A DNA stretch of 42,953 nt from JBAYJS01 sp041664985 (GCA_041664985.1 JBAYJS010000004.1:1-42953), one strand, 5' to 3'. Counted from the stretch's first letter, positions 1 to 8,517 are shown. Program-made: numbers and translations. Notes: generated from the letters alone by a model not told the origin.

Positions 1-391
<391 letters not shown>

Positions 392-492
392 CAAGAATTG
401 GGAGCGTTGAATTTTGATTATTGTTTTTCTTTTTTAAATTACCAGAAGCCAAGTGTCCGAAATATTCTGATTTTTGCTTCGGATACTTCCTT

Positions 493-597
493 TTGGTGGT
501 TTTAGCGAAGGGGTAACACCTGTTCCCATCCCGAACACAGCAGTTAAGCCCTTCAGCGCCGATGATACTCTTATAGGGGAAAGTAGGTCACCGCCAA
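493..597 (+). rRNA. rrf: 5S ribosomal RNA
   Basis: The start TTGGTGGTTTTAGCG and end GGTCACCGCCAA form the closing stem, and the internal core (CCCATCCCGAACACAG, then CAGTTAAGCCC) is the conserved 5S loop region. The length of about 105 bases is slightly short for 5S. It lies about 100 bases after the 23S gene and ends 11 bases before an intrinsic terminator, so it is the last gene of the rRNA operon. The stretch between 23S and 5S (392-492) holds no tRNA. End positions are good to a few bases. Confidence 0.95.
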
Positions 598-607
598 TTT
601 AACATTA

Positions 608-633
608 AGTCCCGCTTTGTTGCGGGACTTTTT
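608..633 (+). terminator. rRNA operon terminator
   Basis: Perfect 8-bp stem AGTCCCGC / GCGGGACT with a six-base loop, followed by TTTTT. It sits directly after 5S rRNA and is a textbook intrinsic terminator. Confidence 0.93.
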
Positions 634-726
634 GATTGCTAAAAAACAGAAAATAAAAATCACTGCCAACCTGCCCGGCCTTTTTCGGGTTTAACAAAGA
701 ACCTCGGTTTAATCCCTGGTTTTTAT

Positions 727-755
727 TTGCCTTTTTTTGAATTATTAGTTAAGAT
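727..755 (+). promoter_or_regulatory. Predicted promoter of the cupin gene (TTGCCT-17-TAAGAT)
   Basis: TTGCCT at 727-732 and TAAGAT at 750-755 are separated by 17 bases. The same unusual -10 hexamer, TAAGAT, occurs in the three purine promoters (19557, 21183, 23496). The transcript would carry a leader of about 40 bases before the SD sequence GAAAGGG. No strong SD-loop hairpin was found in this leader, unlike in the purine units. Confidence 0.55.
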
Positions 756-802
756 ATAAATCAAATCTTTCAACCGTCGGCAGTCTATCGAAAGGGTATG
801 AA

Positions 803-1198
803 ATGAATCCAGAAAAAGGCTTTAAAGTCGAAAAGCTCCAACCGGTTAATCCGGCTGACCCTCGTGGCGCCACCCTCCAGTGGCAGTTTCCACCTGGCTG
901 GGAAATGGCTCAGATTACGAATTACTATAGGCATGCTGGGCAGCAGTTTGGTCAGCACGTCCATCACGGTACTGATCCGTCGAAGAATCCGGAGCTGCTG
1001 TTTTTGGCCAAAGGCAGAATGGCAGTAACTCTTGTTGGGTTGGACGGAGTCACTGAAGAAGTGACACTGGAAGAGCACGACACCTTGACCATTTGGCCAG
1101 GAGTTAAGCACTCAATGAAAGCTTTGACTGATGTGCTTATCATTGAACCGCGCCGGACTCACTTTGATCCGGAAAGCCCCGATACTGTTCCTTGCTAG
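803..1198 (+). CDS. Cupin-fold protein
   Basis: A 131-residue single-domain cupin of unknown substrate. The first cupin motif is visible as QHVHH followed by ELLFLAKGRM (about residues 51-72), and the second as IWPGVKHSM (about 98-106). The histidines and glutamate are where a metal would be bound. Cupins of this length are often sugar epimerases, isomerases or ligand-binding proteins, and nothing here decides between them. The ATG at 803 is chosen because GAAAGGG lies six bases upstream; the ATG at 798 would hit a stop after two codons. The gene is richer in G and C than the following genes, and an intrinsic terminator follows immediately. It forms a single-gene transcription unit. Confidence 0.8.
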   Translation: MNPEKGFKVEKLQPVNPADPRGATLQWQFPPGWEMAQITNYYRHAGQQFGQHVHHGTDPSKNPELLFLAKGRMAVTLVGLDGVTEEVTLEEHDTLTIWPGVKHSMKALTDVLIIEPRRTHFDPESPDTVPC

Positions 1199-1203
1199 CA
1201 CCC

Positions 1204-1233
1204 GCAAAAACCCCAGGTTTTTGCCTTTTTTTT
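1204..1233 (+). terminator. Terminator of the cupin gene
   Basis: Perfect stem GCAAAAACC / GGTTTTTGC with a three-base loop, then eight T. It begins five bases after the stop codon. Confidence 0.9.
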
Positions 1234-1248
1234 GGCCAAAAAACGTTC

Positions 1249-1277
1249 TTGACTTAGTTTTTTGTATGATATAGTAT
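1249..1277 (+). promoter_or_regulatory. Predicted promoter of the 1426 sugar operon
   Basis: TTGACT at 1249-1254, 17 bases, then TAGTAT at 1272-1277; TATGAT at 1275 is an alternative -10. It faces the RHH-nucleotidyltransferase gene with a leader of about 140 bases. Confidence 0.55.
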
Positions 1278-1289
1278 GATAATATAGGA

Positions 1290-1420
1290 ACTAACAATTA
1301 TCAATTTACAATTCTCAATCAATTTTTAATGACCTAATTTTCAATTACACATGGCAGGGTTTGAAAATTAAAAATTGCGAAATTTAATGAAAATTGAAAA
1401 TTATTAAATAAAAATTGACT
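1290..1420. repeat. AT-rich degenerate repeat tract
   Basis: Low-complexity non-coding sequence built from variants of AATTTTCAATT and AAAATTGAAAATT in both orientations, with imperfect inverted copies (for example 1338-1345 against 1389-1401). No gene or clear hairpin is supported. A similar tract lies at 29745-29880, so this is probably a dispersed intergenic repeat that here forms the leader of the next gene. Confidence 0.5.
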
Positions 1421-1425
1421 TAAAT

Positions 1426-2259
1426 ATGGATAGAACAAGACTAACAATTACCCTTAAAAAGGACATTCTAAATCAGCTGGATGAATATATTGATGGCTCT
1501 CGAATTCGGAACCGATCGCATGCGATTGAATATGTTTTAAGTAAATACTTTGCCCCAAAAATAAAAAAGGCAGTCATTTTGGCCGGTGGTCAGGGTTTGA
1601 AAATGCGGCCGTTCACCTATGAAATGCCTAAAGCTATGATTTCCGTCAACGGCCGACCGGTTTTAGATTATATCATTGAAAGTTTGCGCCGCTATGATGT
1701 TCGGGAATTAATTATTTCCATTGGTCATCAGGGCAATAAAATCAAACAGTATTTTGGCGATGGTTCAAAATGGGGAGTAAAAATTACTTATTTGGAACAA
1801 GGTAGACTGGAAATTGGTACGGCCGCACCTTTGTTGCAAGCGAAAAAATTAATCGGTGATCAACCGTTTTTGGTTTATTATGGCGATGTTTTGGCCACCA
1901 TTGATTTAAATGATTTAGTTGATTTTCATCTTTCCAATAATGCTTTGGCCACCATGGCTTTAACTTCAGTTAATCGCTCAGCTGATTGGGGCGTGGTTCG
2001 CGTTCAGGGCAGCCATGTTTATTCATTTTTGGAAAAACCAGATCAAAGAAAAAACTTATCAAATGTAATTAATGCCGGAATTTATCTTTTTGAACCGGCG
2101 ATTTTTAATTATTTGACCGAAAATACCAAGCGTTTGGAAAAAGATGTTTTTCCAAAGCTGGTTGAACAAAGAAAGCTTTTTGGTTATATGTTTGCGGGTC
2201 AGTGGTTTGATGTTGGCAATCCGGATGTTTATCAACAAGCTGTAAAAGAATGGAAATAG
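1426..2259 (+). CDS. Ribbon-helix-helix / sugar-1-phosphate nucleotidyltransferase fusion
   Basis: 277 residues. Residues 3-42 read as a ribbon-helix-helix (CopG/MetJ-like) DNA-binding domain: a beta strand RLTITL, then a helix with DQLDEYI-like spacing, then RNRSHAIEYVLSKYF. Residues 47-277 are a GT-A nucleotidyltransferase of the glucose-1-phosphate thymidylyl-/guanylyltransferase family, with GGQGLKMRPFTYEMPKAM at 54-71 for NTP binding and YYGD at 151-154 for the metal. The family makes an NDP-sugar from NTP and sugar-1-phosphate. The N-terminal DNA-binding domain suggests self-regulation or substrate-gated repression, which is inference. The next gene starts two bases downstream. No SD sequence precedes the ATG. 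Confidence 0.88.
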   Translation: MDRTRLTITLKKDILNQLDEYIDGSRIRNRSHAIEYVLSKYFAPKIKKAVILAGGQGLKMRPFTYEMPKAMISVNGRPVLDYIIESLRRYDVRELIISIGHQGNKIKQYFGDGSKWGVKITYLEQGRLEIGTAAPLLQAKKLIGDQPFLVYYGDVLATIDLNDLVDFHLSNNALATMALTSVNRSADWGVVRVQGSHVYSFLEKPDQRKNLSNVINAGIYLFEPAIFNYLTENTKRLEKDVFPKLVEQRKLFGYMFAGQWFDVGNPDVYQQAVKEWK

Positions 2260-2260
2260 T

Positions 2261-3181
2261 ATGAATAAAGATTTCCAATTGGCAATTGGGTTTGATTTTG
2301 GCGGCAGTCATTTAGCCATGGCTTTAGTAAAAAGCGATGGCGCAATTGTTGGCTCAATTAATAAAACCGAAATTAATCCTGCCAATTCGGCTGATTTTAT
2401 AACCAAGCAATTTCTAGAACTGATAAATAAATGCAAACAGCAGGCAAATAATTTAAATTGTAAAATTATTGGTATTGGTGGCGGTAGTCCCGGTCCGCTT
2501 GATTTTAAAACCTTTACTCTGTCTGAAAGTGTTCCCAATCTACCAACTTTGAGAAATTTTAGTTTAGGAAAAATTTTATCTGAAATTTCTGGTTTGCCAG
2601 TTTTTGCCAATAATGACGCCAATGTTTTTACTTTAGGTGAAACAATTTATGGCGCTGGTTTAGCTAAAAATGGTAAACCCGGCTCGGTTGTCTTTGGCTG
2701 TACTTTGGGTACTGGTTTTGGTACGGGATTAGTGATTAATGGCACCATTTTTAATGGTGCGCACAATTTAGCAATGGAACATGCTTTTTCACCCTATATT
2801 ACTAATGAAGTAATTGAAACAGAAATTAGTACTAAGGCGATTATGAATAATTACGCTAAGCTAAAAAACGAGAATCTAAACACAATTGAAATTGCCAAAA
2901 AAGCTTACGCTAAAGAAAAGGAGGCCGTTGCAGTTTGGCAGCGCTTTGGCAACGCTTTGGGCTATGCTTTGGCCTGGATAACAAATTCAATTGATCCAGA
3001 AATAATTGTTATTGGTGGTGGTCTGTCAAAAGTTTATGATTTATTTTTCGATTCAATGATTGAAACAATATTAAAATTTCGGCCGATTGAAAAATCAGAT
3101 TTAAAAATTGAAGTTAGTAAATTAAACGAGCAAGCCATTATTAAAGGTGGCGCTTATTTAGTATTTAATAATTATAAATAA
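2261..3181 (+). CDS. ROK-family sugar kinase, lacking the zinc motif
   Basis: 306 residues. The ATP-binding phosphate-1 motif GFDFGGSHLAMALV is at about residues 9-22. ROK landmarks follow: GIGGGSPGPLD (about 72-82), the catalytic Asp in NNDANVFTLGE, and GCTLGTGFGTGLVING. ROK kinases phosphorylate glucose, mannose, fructose or N-acetylhexosamines in the cytosol. The usual Cys-rich zinc site after the Glu-His pair (CxCGxxGCxE) is absent: EHAFSPYITNEVIETE carries no cysteine. The true sugar is therefore unclear. The start lies two bases after the nucleotidyltransferase stop, and the next gene begins four bases after its stop, so the three genes are one operon. Making sugar phosphate for the upstream enzyme is the simplest reading. 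Confidence 0.85.
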   Translation: MNKDFQLAIGFDFGGSHLAMALVKSDGAIVGSINKTEINPANSADFITKQFLELINKCKQQANNLNCKIIGIGGGSPGPLDFKTFTLSESVPNLPTLRNFSLGKILSEISGLPVFANNDANVFTLGETIYGAGLAKNGKPGSVVFGCTLGTGFGTGLVINGTIFNGAHNLAMEHAFSPYITNEVIETEISTKAIMNNYAKLKNENLNTIEIAKKAYAKEKEAVAVWQRFGNALGYALAWITNSIDPEIIVIGGGLSKVYDLFFDSMIETILKFRPIEKSDLKIEVSKLNEQAIIKGGAYLVFNNYK

Positions 3182-3184
3182 TTT

Positions 3185-4339
3185 ATGAACCAAGAAGTAG
3201 AAATAAAAAAATTGCTTTTGCCCAAAAAAGCGGAAGTAAAAAGGAAAGCGGCGGGGTACCTAAAACATGATTATTTGGTGCCAGCTGGCCCTTATCAAGA
3301 GCAATGGGATTGGGACGCATTTTTTGTTGGCATGAGTTTAGCCTCCGACATCCCTTCCGAAGCGATTTTTTTGAAAAATTGGGCTTTGAATTATTTCGAG
3401 CATACCCGATCAAACGGTTTTGTGCCGGGACTTTTAACTCCGGACGGAATTGATCGGCGCTTGAAACACATTAAACCTTTTTTAGCCCAAGGCTCTTATT
3501 TTGCCAGTCGATTTTTAAACGATTACAATTGGCTTAAACCTAATTTACCAAAATTAAAAAAAGTTGTTGAGTATCGCGCCACTAAATGCGTTGATAAAAA
3601 AGGTAAGGTTTTGGCTTGTTGGCAAAACGGAATGGAATCAGGCGCGGACAATAACGTGGCAATTTTGGATTTTCGTGACGGCAGTGTGGCTGGGGTGGAC
3701 TTGAATACATTTTTGTATCGTGAATATTTGGCGTTGGCAAAAATTGCCGGTCACCTCAAATTAGCCAGGAGTCAAAAAGAATATCAGGCCAAAGCCCAAA
3801 AACTTAAAGCCGCTATTTTAAATAAACTTTGGGATAAAAAAGACAGTGTTTTTTATAATCTTGATACCCAGACAGGCAAATTGATCAAGCGGGTTGGTTA
3901 TTCCAGTATTATTCCTTTGTGGGAAGGTTTGGCACCGCAAAAAGAGGGAAGAAAATCAATTGAAAAATATCTTTTAAATCCGAAAAAACTCTGGTCGCGC
4001 CACGGTGTTCGCTCGCTTTCAGCCGATGACTCAGAATACAACAACACCAATATTATTAAACCATTCTCCAATTGGCAGGGACCGGTTTGGCCATTGGTTA
4101 ATTATTTTGCCATGCATGCTTTACTTAATTATGGTTTTAAAAAAGAAGCCAATCAGTTGGCGGCTAAAGTTACCAGAATTGTTTTGGCTGATTTGAAAAA
4201 AACCGGTGGCATGCATGAAAATTATCACGCTGAGACCGGTAAACCATTGGCAGCGCCAAATTTTGTCAGTTGGAATCTATTGGTGGCTCAAATGAATGAT
4301 CAGGCCAAGTCGGGATTTAATCCATTCAAAATAAATTAG
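3185..4339 (+). CDS. (alpha/alpha)6-barrel glycoside hydrolase, GH63/GH37-like
   Basis: 384 residues with the signature of trehalase / mannosylglycerate-hydrolase type glycosidases: YQEQWDWDAFF (about 38-48), NGMESGADNN (about 148-157), NWQGPVWPLVNYFAMHAL (about 296-313) and a late MHENYHAETG (about 343-352). In these families an Asp in the middle motif and a Glu near the end act as general acid and base. No signal peptide is seen, so a cytosolic role is likely. The neighbouring glycosyltransferase resembles glucosyl-/mannosyl-3-phosphoglycerate synthases, so hydrolysis of a glycosylglycerate solute is plausible; trehalase is the alternative. It is translationally packed behind the ROK kinase and has no SD sequence. 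Confidence 0.8.
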   Translation: MNQEVEIKKLLLPKKAEVKRKAAGYLKHDYLVPAGPYQEQWDWDAFFVGMSLASDIPSEAIFLKNWALNYFEHTRSNGFVPGLLTPDGIDRRLKHIKPFLAQGSYFASRFLNDYNWLKPNLPKLKKVVEYRATKCVDKKGKVLACWQNGMESGADNNVAILDFRDGSVAGVDLNTFLYREYLALAKIAGHLKLARSQKEYQAKAQKLKAAILNKLWDKKDSVFYNLDTQTGKLIKRVGYSSIIPLWEGLAPQKEGRKSIEKYLLNPKKLWSRHGVRSLSADDSEYNNTNIIKPFSNWQGPVWPLVNYFAMHALLNYGFKKEANQLAAKVTRIVLADLKKTGGMHENYHAETGKPLAAPNFVSWNLLVAQMNDQAKSGFNPFKIN

Positions 4340-4354
4340 TTCTTTACAAAAAAG

Positions 4355-4400
4355 TGTAACCCAGCAAGGTTTTTTATCCAAAAAGCTTTACTGGGTTACA
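4355..4400. repeat. Long perfect-stem inverted repeat between hydrolase and glycosyltransferase
   Basis: TGTAACCCAG (4355-4364) and CTGGGTTACA (4391-4400) are perfectly complementary. The stem continues inward through AAGGTTTTT / AAAAAGCTTT with one mismatch, leaving the loop TATCC. No T-run follows, so it is not a standard terminator; it may be a processing site or a pause between an AT-rich and a GC-rich gene. A second small palindrome (AGTAGATT-GG-AATCTACT) lies about 10 bases downstream. Confidence 0.7.
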
Positions 4401-4474
4401 TTGGAAAACAGTAGATTGGAATCTACTCGGTCATAGTAAAAGGCAGAAGCTTAGGATATAAGGAGGAAGTACTC

Positions 4475-5752
4475 ATGAACTCAGCAGGAGCAGAAGAAGT
4501 AAGAAAACCACCGATCGGTGACGATGAGTTCAAAAGAACTCTCGGAATGGATCACGACCGCTGCAATGGCGCGTACGAAGTTGAACTTCCAGAAACTGGA
4601 GAATTGCAGCGCCGGTTTGCGGCCAATTACCTTGAGCCGGGCGGCGGTGAATATGACGTGCCCAGCGAGGCACTGGAAGCGGCTAATCGCGAGATGACTC
4701 TGGCGACACCCCGCATCAAACAATTCCTCGGTGACAGACGCTTGGTAATGGTTGTGCCAATGCGCGAGAATGGTGATGTCACCAGACCGCTACTGAGCAC
4801 AGTCACGAAATTGATGCCGTCAGATTGCATCACAATCGTCAACCACGACAGCGATGACGATGCGCTTCAGGGCGTCATGCGTTTTTCGGGCGTGCACCTA
4901 CCGTACTGGAAGGATCTGCTGGACACGATTGATTGGCTGAGACTTTTGCCGATTCTTAATCTGACCAAGCGGCCGGAAGGTTTTGGCAAAGGCTTGTCGG
5001 TTTTGGCCGGTTATTTGCATCGGTATTTTCTGGCCCAAATCCACGGTGCCCCGCAGTGGTTGTGTCAGCATGATGCGGAAATTCAGCAGTACGAGCGCTA
5101 TCGGGCGCTGGAATTCCTGGTCTGGGGCTTGCTGGAACGGCCGGATGCGCAGTACGCCAAAATGGCCAAGTTTGGTCGGACCAACGAGCGTTGTATGCTT
5201 GCCCGGACTTTGCTAAACGTTTTGGCGCAAAGCAACGCCCTTTCTGACCCAATCAGGCAGCGTTGCAGCGACATGTTCTACCGGTTGGTGCCGGACAAGT
5301 GGATGCTCACCGGTGAATTCGTGATGAGTTGGGAACTGGCGATGACGCGGCCTTTTGCCTCCGGATACCTGGAGGAGACTCTGACGGCGATGTTTGCCCA
5401 AGATAAAAGCGCTCAAAACGGTCGCACGGCAATTTGCGTTGCGAATCCCAATTCGCGCCTGGATGCTGCCAACGACGACGGCAAAGAAGCCAAGATGCAG
5501 CAGGAAATATCCGCTTTTGTTTTGCGGATGGCTCTGTCGGCGCCGCCGGTTGATCAGTGGACGGTTGACACCATCGCCGATTTGAATCGCGAAGTAATGT
5601 CGCAGCCCAACATGTTTGGCTGGATTCCAAGCAACGATCATTCGGTCGTGGCCGAAGTTTTGCCGGCCAACCGGATCATTCCAAGTATCCAGATGCTTGT
5701 CGACGGGGGATTTGTCGACACAAAAGCTGGCCTGCAGCTCGTTTCCGCTTGA
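4475..5752 (+). CDS. GT-A glycosyltransferase, glucosyl-/mannosyl-3-phosphoglycerate synthase-like
   Basis: 425 residues, remote match. RLVMVVPMRENGDVTRPLLS (about 88-107) is the first beta strand of a GT-A fold, GFGKGLSVLAGY follows, and QHDAEI (about 199-204) is the likely metal-binding DxD-like site. The late segment WMLTGEFVMSWELAMTRPFA (about 275-294), followed by SGYLEET, resembles the GE...pFasGYgvE motif of GpgS/MpgS enzymes, which join NDP-glucose or NDP-mannose to 3-phosphoglycerate. AAGGAGG lies eight bases before the ATG. Base composition is clearly GC-richer than the hydrolase upstream, suggesting separate ancestry. With the nucleotidyltransferase, kinase and hydrolase upstream it could complete a glycosylglycerate pathway. 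A generic GT2 enzyme is the alternative. Confidence 0.62.
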   Translation: MNSAGAEEVRKPPIGDDEFKRTLGMDHDRCNGAYEVELPETGELQRRFAANYLEPGGGEYDVPSEALEAANREMTLATPRIKQFLGDRRLVMVVPMRENGDVTRPLLSTVTKLMPSDCITIVNHDSDDDALQGVMRFSGVHLPYWKDLLDTIDWLRLLPILNLTKRPEGFGKGLSVLAGYLHRYFLAQIHGAPQWLCQHDAEIQQYERYRALEFLVWGLLERPDAQYAKMAKFGRTNERCMLARTLLNVLAQSNALSDPIRQRCSDMFYRLVPDKWMLTGEFVMSWELAMTRPFASGYLEETLTAMFAQDKSAQNGRTAICVANPNSRLDAANDDGKEAKMQQEISAFVLRMALSAPPVDQWTVDTIADLNREVMSQPNMFGWIPSNDHSVVAEVLPANRIIPSIQMLVDGGFVDTKAGLQLVSA

Positions 5753-5773
5753 CCATACCGCGTTCTTTGCAGT

Positions 5774-5807
5774 TACGGCTACTCATTTTGAGCAGCCGTA
5801 TTTTTTT
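5774..5807 (+). terminator. Terminator of the 4475 glycosyltransferase
   Basis: TACGGCT-A-CTC / GAG-C-AGCCGTA with loop ATTTT, followed by seven T. Confidence 0.92.
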
Positions 5808-5891
5808 ATTAATTTTTGACACATTTTTTATTAATATTTAGCTAAATTTAGCCATTTTAATAGTTTATCCACAGTTTTTGTAGAAAAAAAG

Positions 5892-5919
5892 TTGACAACA
5901 TCTGCCACAGAGGTATAAT
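5892..5919 (+). promoter_or_regulatory. Consensus promoter of the TrmB-like / glmS operon
   Basis: TTGACA at 5892-5897, 16 bases, then TATAAT at 5914-5919: both hexamers match the sigma-70 consensus. Transcription should start near 5926, leaving only about seven bases before the ATG at 5933, so the mRNA would be nearly leaderless. The upstream in-frame ATG at 5918 overlaps the -10 element and cannot be in the transcript. Confidence 0.85.
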
Positions 5920-5932
5920 GTTTTTATTCAAT

Positions 5933-6670
5933 ATGATTGAAAAAACCCTCAAAAAAATTGGCTTAAGTGACAAAGAAGCCAAAATTTATATCGCTTGCCT
6001 GAAGTTAGGTCCAAGTCCGGTTCGAAAAATCGCTGACGAATCGGGGATTAATCGCGGGACGGTTTATGATATTTTAAAAGCTTTAATTGAACTAGGTTTA
6101 ATCAGTTATTATCATCAAGACAAACACCAATATTTTATTGCCGAAGATCCGGCCAAATTAACCGAAGTGATTGATCAAAAACAATCGCAGCTAGAAAAAA
6201 TGAGAGGGGAGCTTGGTGAAGTTATCCCGCAGTTAAAATCAATTTTTGATAATGCCGGCAATAAACCAATTGTAAAATTTTATGATGGTGACAATGGTAT
6301 TAAAATGATTTTGCAAGATGTCATTAGCTGTTGTCAAATTGATTCAAACAAAGAGTATTATGTTTATTCTTCGTCAACAATCAAAAAATATATTTATCAG
6401 GCTTACCCCGAATTTTCCAAAGACCGAATTAAAGCCGGTGTCTCGGTTAAAGTTATTTCTATTGGTCCGGGCGGTCAAACTCAAGGACTGGACTCCAGAA
6501 AGTGGTTAACTAAAAAAGAAAGTGCGCCAACTTACACTTTGATTTATGCGGGTAAAGTGGCGATGATTTCGGTTGATCATCATAATCGGCCTATCGGCGT
6601 TATAATTCAAGATTTTAATATTTATCAAACTCAAAAAATTCTTTTTGAGTTTACTTGGGAGAAAATATAA
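5933..6670 (+). CDS. TrmB-family sugar-responsive transcription regulator
   Basis: 245 residues from ATG 5933, chosen because the ATG at 5918 lies inside the -10 box. Residues 1-65 form a winged helix: LKKIGLSDKEAKIYIACLKL, then RKIADESGINRGTVYDILKA as the recognition helix region, as in TrmB and related archaeal/CPR regulators. A coiled segment (about 80-100) leads to a C-terminal effector domain (about 110-245) resembling the TrmB sugar-binding/PLD-like part. TrmB proteins sense sugars and control sugar genes. The next gene, glmS, starts one base after its stop, so the regulator most likely controls amino-sugar synthesis and is autoregulated; this is inference from position. Confidence 0.8.
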   Translation: MIEKTLKKIGLSDKEAKIYIACLKLGPSPVRKIADESGINRGTVYDILKALIELGLISYYHQDKHQYFIAEDPAKLTEVIDQKQSQLEKMRGELGEVIPQLKSIFDNAGNKPIVKFYDGDNGIKMILQDVISCCQIDSNKEYYVYSSSTIKKYIYQAYPEFSKDRIKAGVSVKVISIGPGGQTQGLDSRKWLTKKESAPTYTLIYAGKVAMISVDHHNRPIGVIIQDFNIYQTQKILFEFTWEKI

Positions 6671-6671
6671 T

Positions 6672-8507
6672 ATGTGTGGGATTGTTGGTTATATTGGTAA
6701 TAAGCAATCAAGTCCGATTTTGGTTGACGGTTTGAAACGCTTGGAATATCGCGGTTACGATTCGGCCGGCGTAGCAATTTGGGATGGTCAAAAAATTAAT
6801 TCGGTGAAAGTCAAAGGAAAAATTTCACAATTATCAGACACGATCAAAGATAAAAATTTATCCGGCAATGTTGGCATTGCCCATACCCGTTGGGCCACTC
6901 ACGGCATACCGTCAGAAGCCAATGCCCATCCGCATTTTGATTGCCACCAAAAAATTGCCGTGGTTCATAATGGTATTATTGAAAATTTTTCAACTCTTAA
7001 AAAAGTTTTGGAATCTGAAGGTCATAAATTTACTTCTCAAACCGATTCGGAAGTTTTGGCGCATTTGATTGAAAAATATAAACCCGCCAGGAATTTAACC
7101 GAAGCGGTAACTTTGGCTTTAAAACAAGTCGAGGGTACTTATGGTTTAGTGGTGCTGTGTGCTGACGAGCCAAATGTTTTAGTAGTTGCCAAAAAAGGCA
7201 GTCCTTTAGTTATCGGTGTCGGTAAAGGTGAATATTTAATCGCTTCGGACGCTTCGGCAATTATTGCCAGCACCAAACATGTAATTTATTTGGATGACAA
7301 TGAAATTGCCACGATTACCGAAAACAGTCATCAGGTCAGCAATTTAATTGGTAATAATGGCGTAGAAAAAAAAGTGGAAGAAATCAATTGGGACCTAAGT
7401 CAGATTGAAAAAGGCGGTTTTGAAACTTTTATGCTTAAAGAAATTTTTGAGCAGCCCGAAAGTATCATGAATGCTTTGCGCGGTCGGATAATTTTGGAAG
7501 AAGGCAAAGTGAAAATGGGCGGCTTGGATGAAGTCGAGGGCCGATTGAATAATATTTCGCGAATTATTATTGCTGCCTGTGGCACTTCTTGGCATGCCGG
7601 GTTGGTTGGTGAATTTTTAATTGAGGAACTGGCCAAAATTCCGGTTGAAGTTGAATACGCTTCTGAATTTCGCTATCGCAAACCAGTAATTGGGCCGGAT
7701 TGCTTGGTTGTCGTTATTTCTCAGTCGGGTGAAACGGCTGATACTTTAGCCGCTTTACAGCTAGCCAAAGATAACGGCGCTTTAACTTTTGGCATTTGTA
7801 ATGTTGTTGGTTCGTCAATTGCCAGATATGTTGATGCCGGTTGCTATTTGCATGCCGGACCAGAAATTGGCGTGGCTTCAACTAAAGCTTTTACTTCTCA
7901 ATTAAGCATGCTGACTTTATTGGCGGTTTATCTTGGTAATTTGAAAAAAACAATCACTCAAGAAAAAGCCAAAGAAATTTTAACCAATCTGCTTAAAATC
8001 CCAGAGATTGTTAAGGGTTTGCTGAATAAAAATGAAGAAATTCTAAAATTAGCCAAAGATTTTTATTTGGCTAAAAACTTTTTATATTTAGGTCGCGGTT
8101 ACAATTTTCCGGTCGCTTTGGAAGGCGCTTTAAAGCTGAAAGAAATTTCTTATATTCACGCTGAAGGTTATCCGGCCGCGGAAATGAAACACGGACCGAT
8201 TGCTTTGATTGATAAAGACATGCCGGTGGTTTTTATTGCCAATAAAGATAATACTTACGACAAAGTGGTTTCTAATATTTTGGAAGTTAAAGCGCGGGGC
8301 GGTGTTGTCATTGCCTTGGCTTCGGAAGGGGACACTCAGTTGTCTGATATGGTTGAGGAAGTTATTTATGTGCCAAAAACTTTGGACATTTTAACGCCGA
8401 TTTTAAACACCATTCCTTTGCAGCTTTTGGCTTATCACATCGCCCGGCTTAAAGGTTGTGACGTTGATAAGCCAAGAAATTTGGCCAAAAGTGTAACCGT
8501 GGAATAG
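6672..8507 (+). CDS. glmS: Glutamine-fructose-6-phosphate aminotransferase (isomerizing)
   Basis: 611 residues from ATG 6672, which places the catalytic cysteine at residue 2 (MCGIVGYIG); the upstream in-frame start at 6645 would bury that cysteine and is rejected. The N-terminal class-II glutaminase domain (2-220) contains RGYDSAG and the THGIPSEANAHPH segment. Two SIS sugar-isomerase domains follow, with CGTSWHAG, SQSGETADT and ASTKAFTSQ, and the C terminus ends PRNLAKSVTVE as in the whole family. It converts fructose-6-phosphate and glutamine to glucosamine-6-phosphate, the entry to UDP-GlcNAc. It directly follows the TrmB-like gene with no room for a glmS ribozyme. GlmU-related genes lie downstream. 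Confidence 0.97.
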   Translation: MCGIVGYIGNKQSSPILVDGLKRLEYRGYDSAGVAIWDGQKINSVKVKGKISQLSDTIKDKNLSGNVGIAHTRWATHGIPSEANAHPHFDCHQKIAVVHNGIIENFSTLKKVLESEGHKFTSQTDSEVLAHLIEKYKPARNLTEAVTLALKQVEGTYGLVVLCADEPNVLVVAKKGSPLVIGVGKGEYLIASDASAIIASTKHVIYLDDNEIATITENSHQVSNLIGNNGVEKKVEEINWDLSQIEKGGFETFMLKEIFEQPESIMNALRGRIILEEGKVKMGGLDEVEGRLNNISRIIIAACGTSWHAGLVGEFLIEELAKIPVEVEYASEFRYRKPVIGPDCLVVVISQSGETADTLAALQLAKDNGALTFGICNVVGSSIARYVDAGCYLHAGPEIGVASTKAFTSQLSMLTLLAVYLGNLKKTITQEKAKEILTNLLKIPEIVKGLLNKNEEILKLAKDFYLAKNFLYLGRGYNFPVALEGALKLKEISYIHAEGYPAAEMKHGPIALIDKDMPVVFIANKDNTYDKVVSNILEVKARGGVVIALASEGDTQLSDMVEEVIYVPKTLDILTPILNTIPLQLLAYHIARLKGCDVDKPRNLAKSVTVE

Positions 8508-8517
8508 TGAGATGAGA

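Noticed and set aside
6645..6671. Longer glmS start at 6645
   Set aside because: It would add nine residues before the cysteine that must be at the processed N terminus; ATG 6672 gives MCGIVGYIG.
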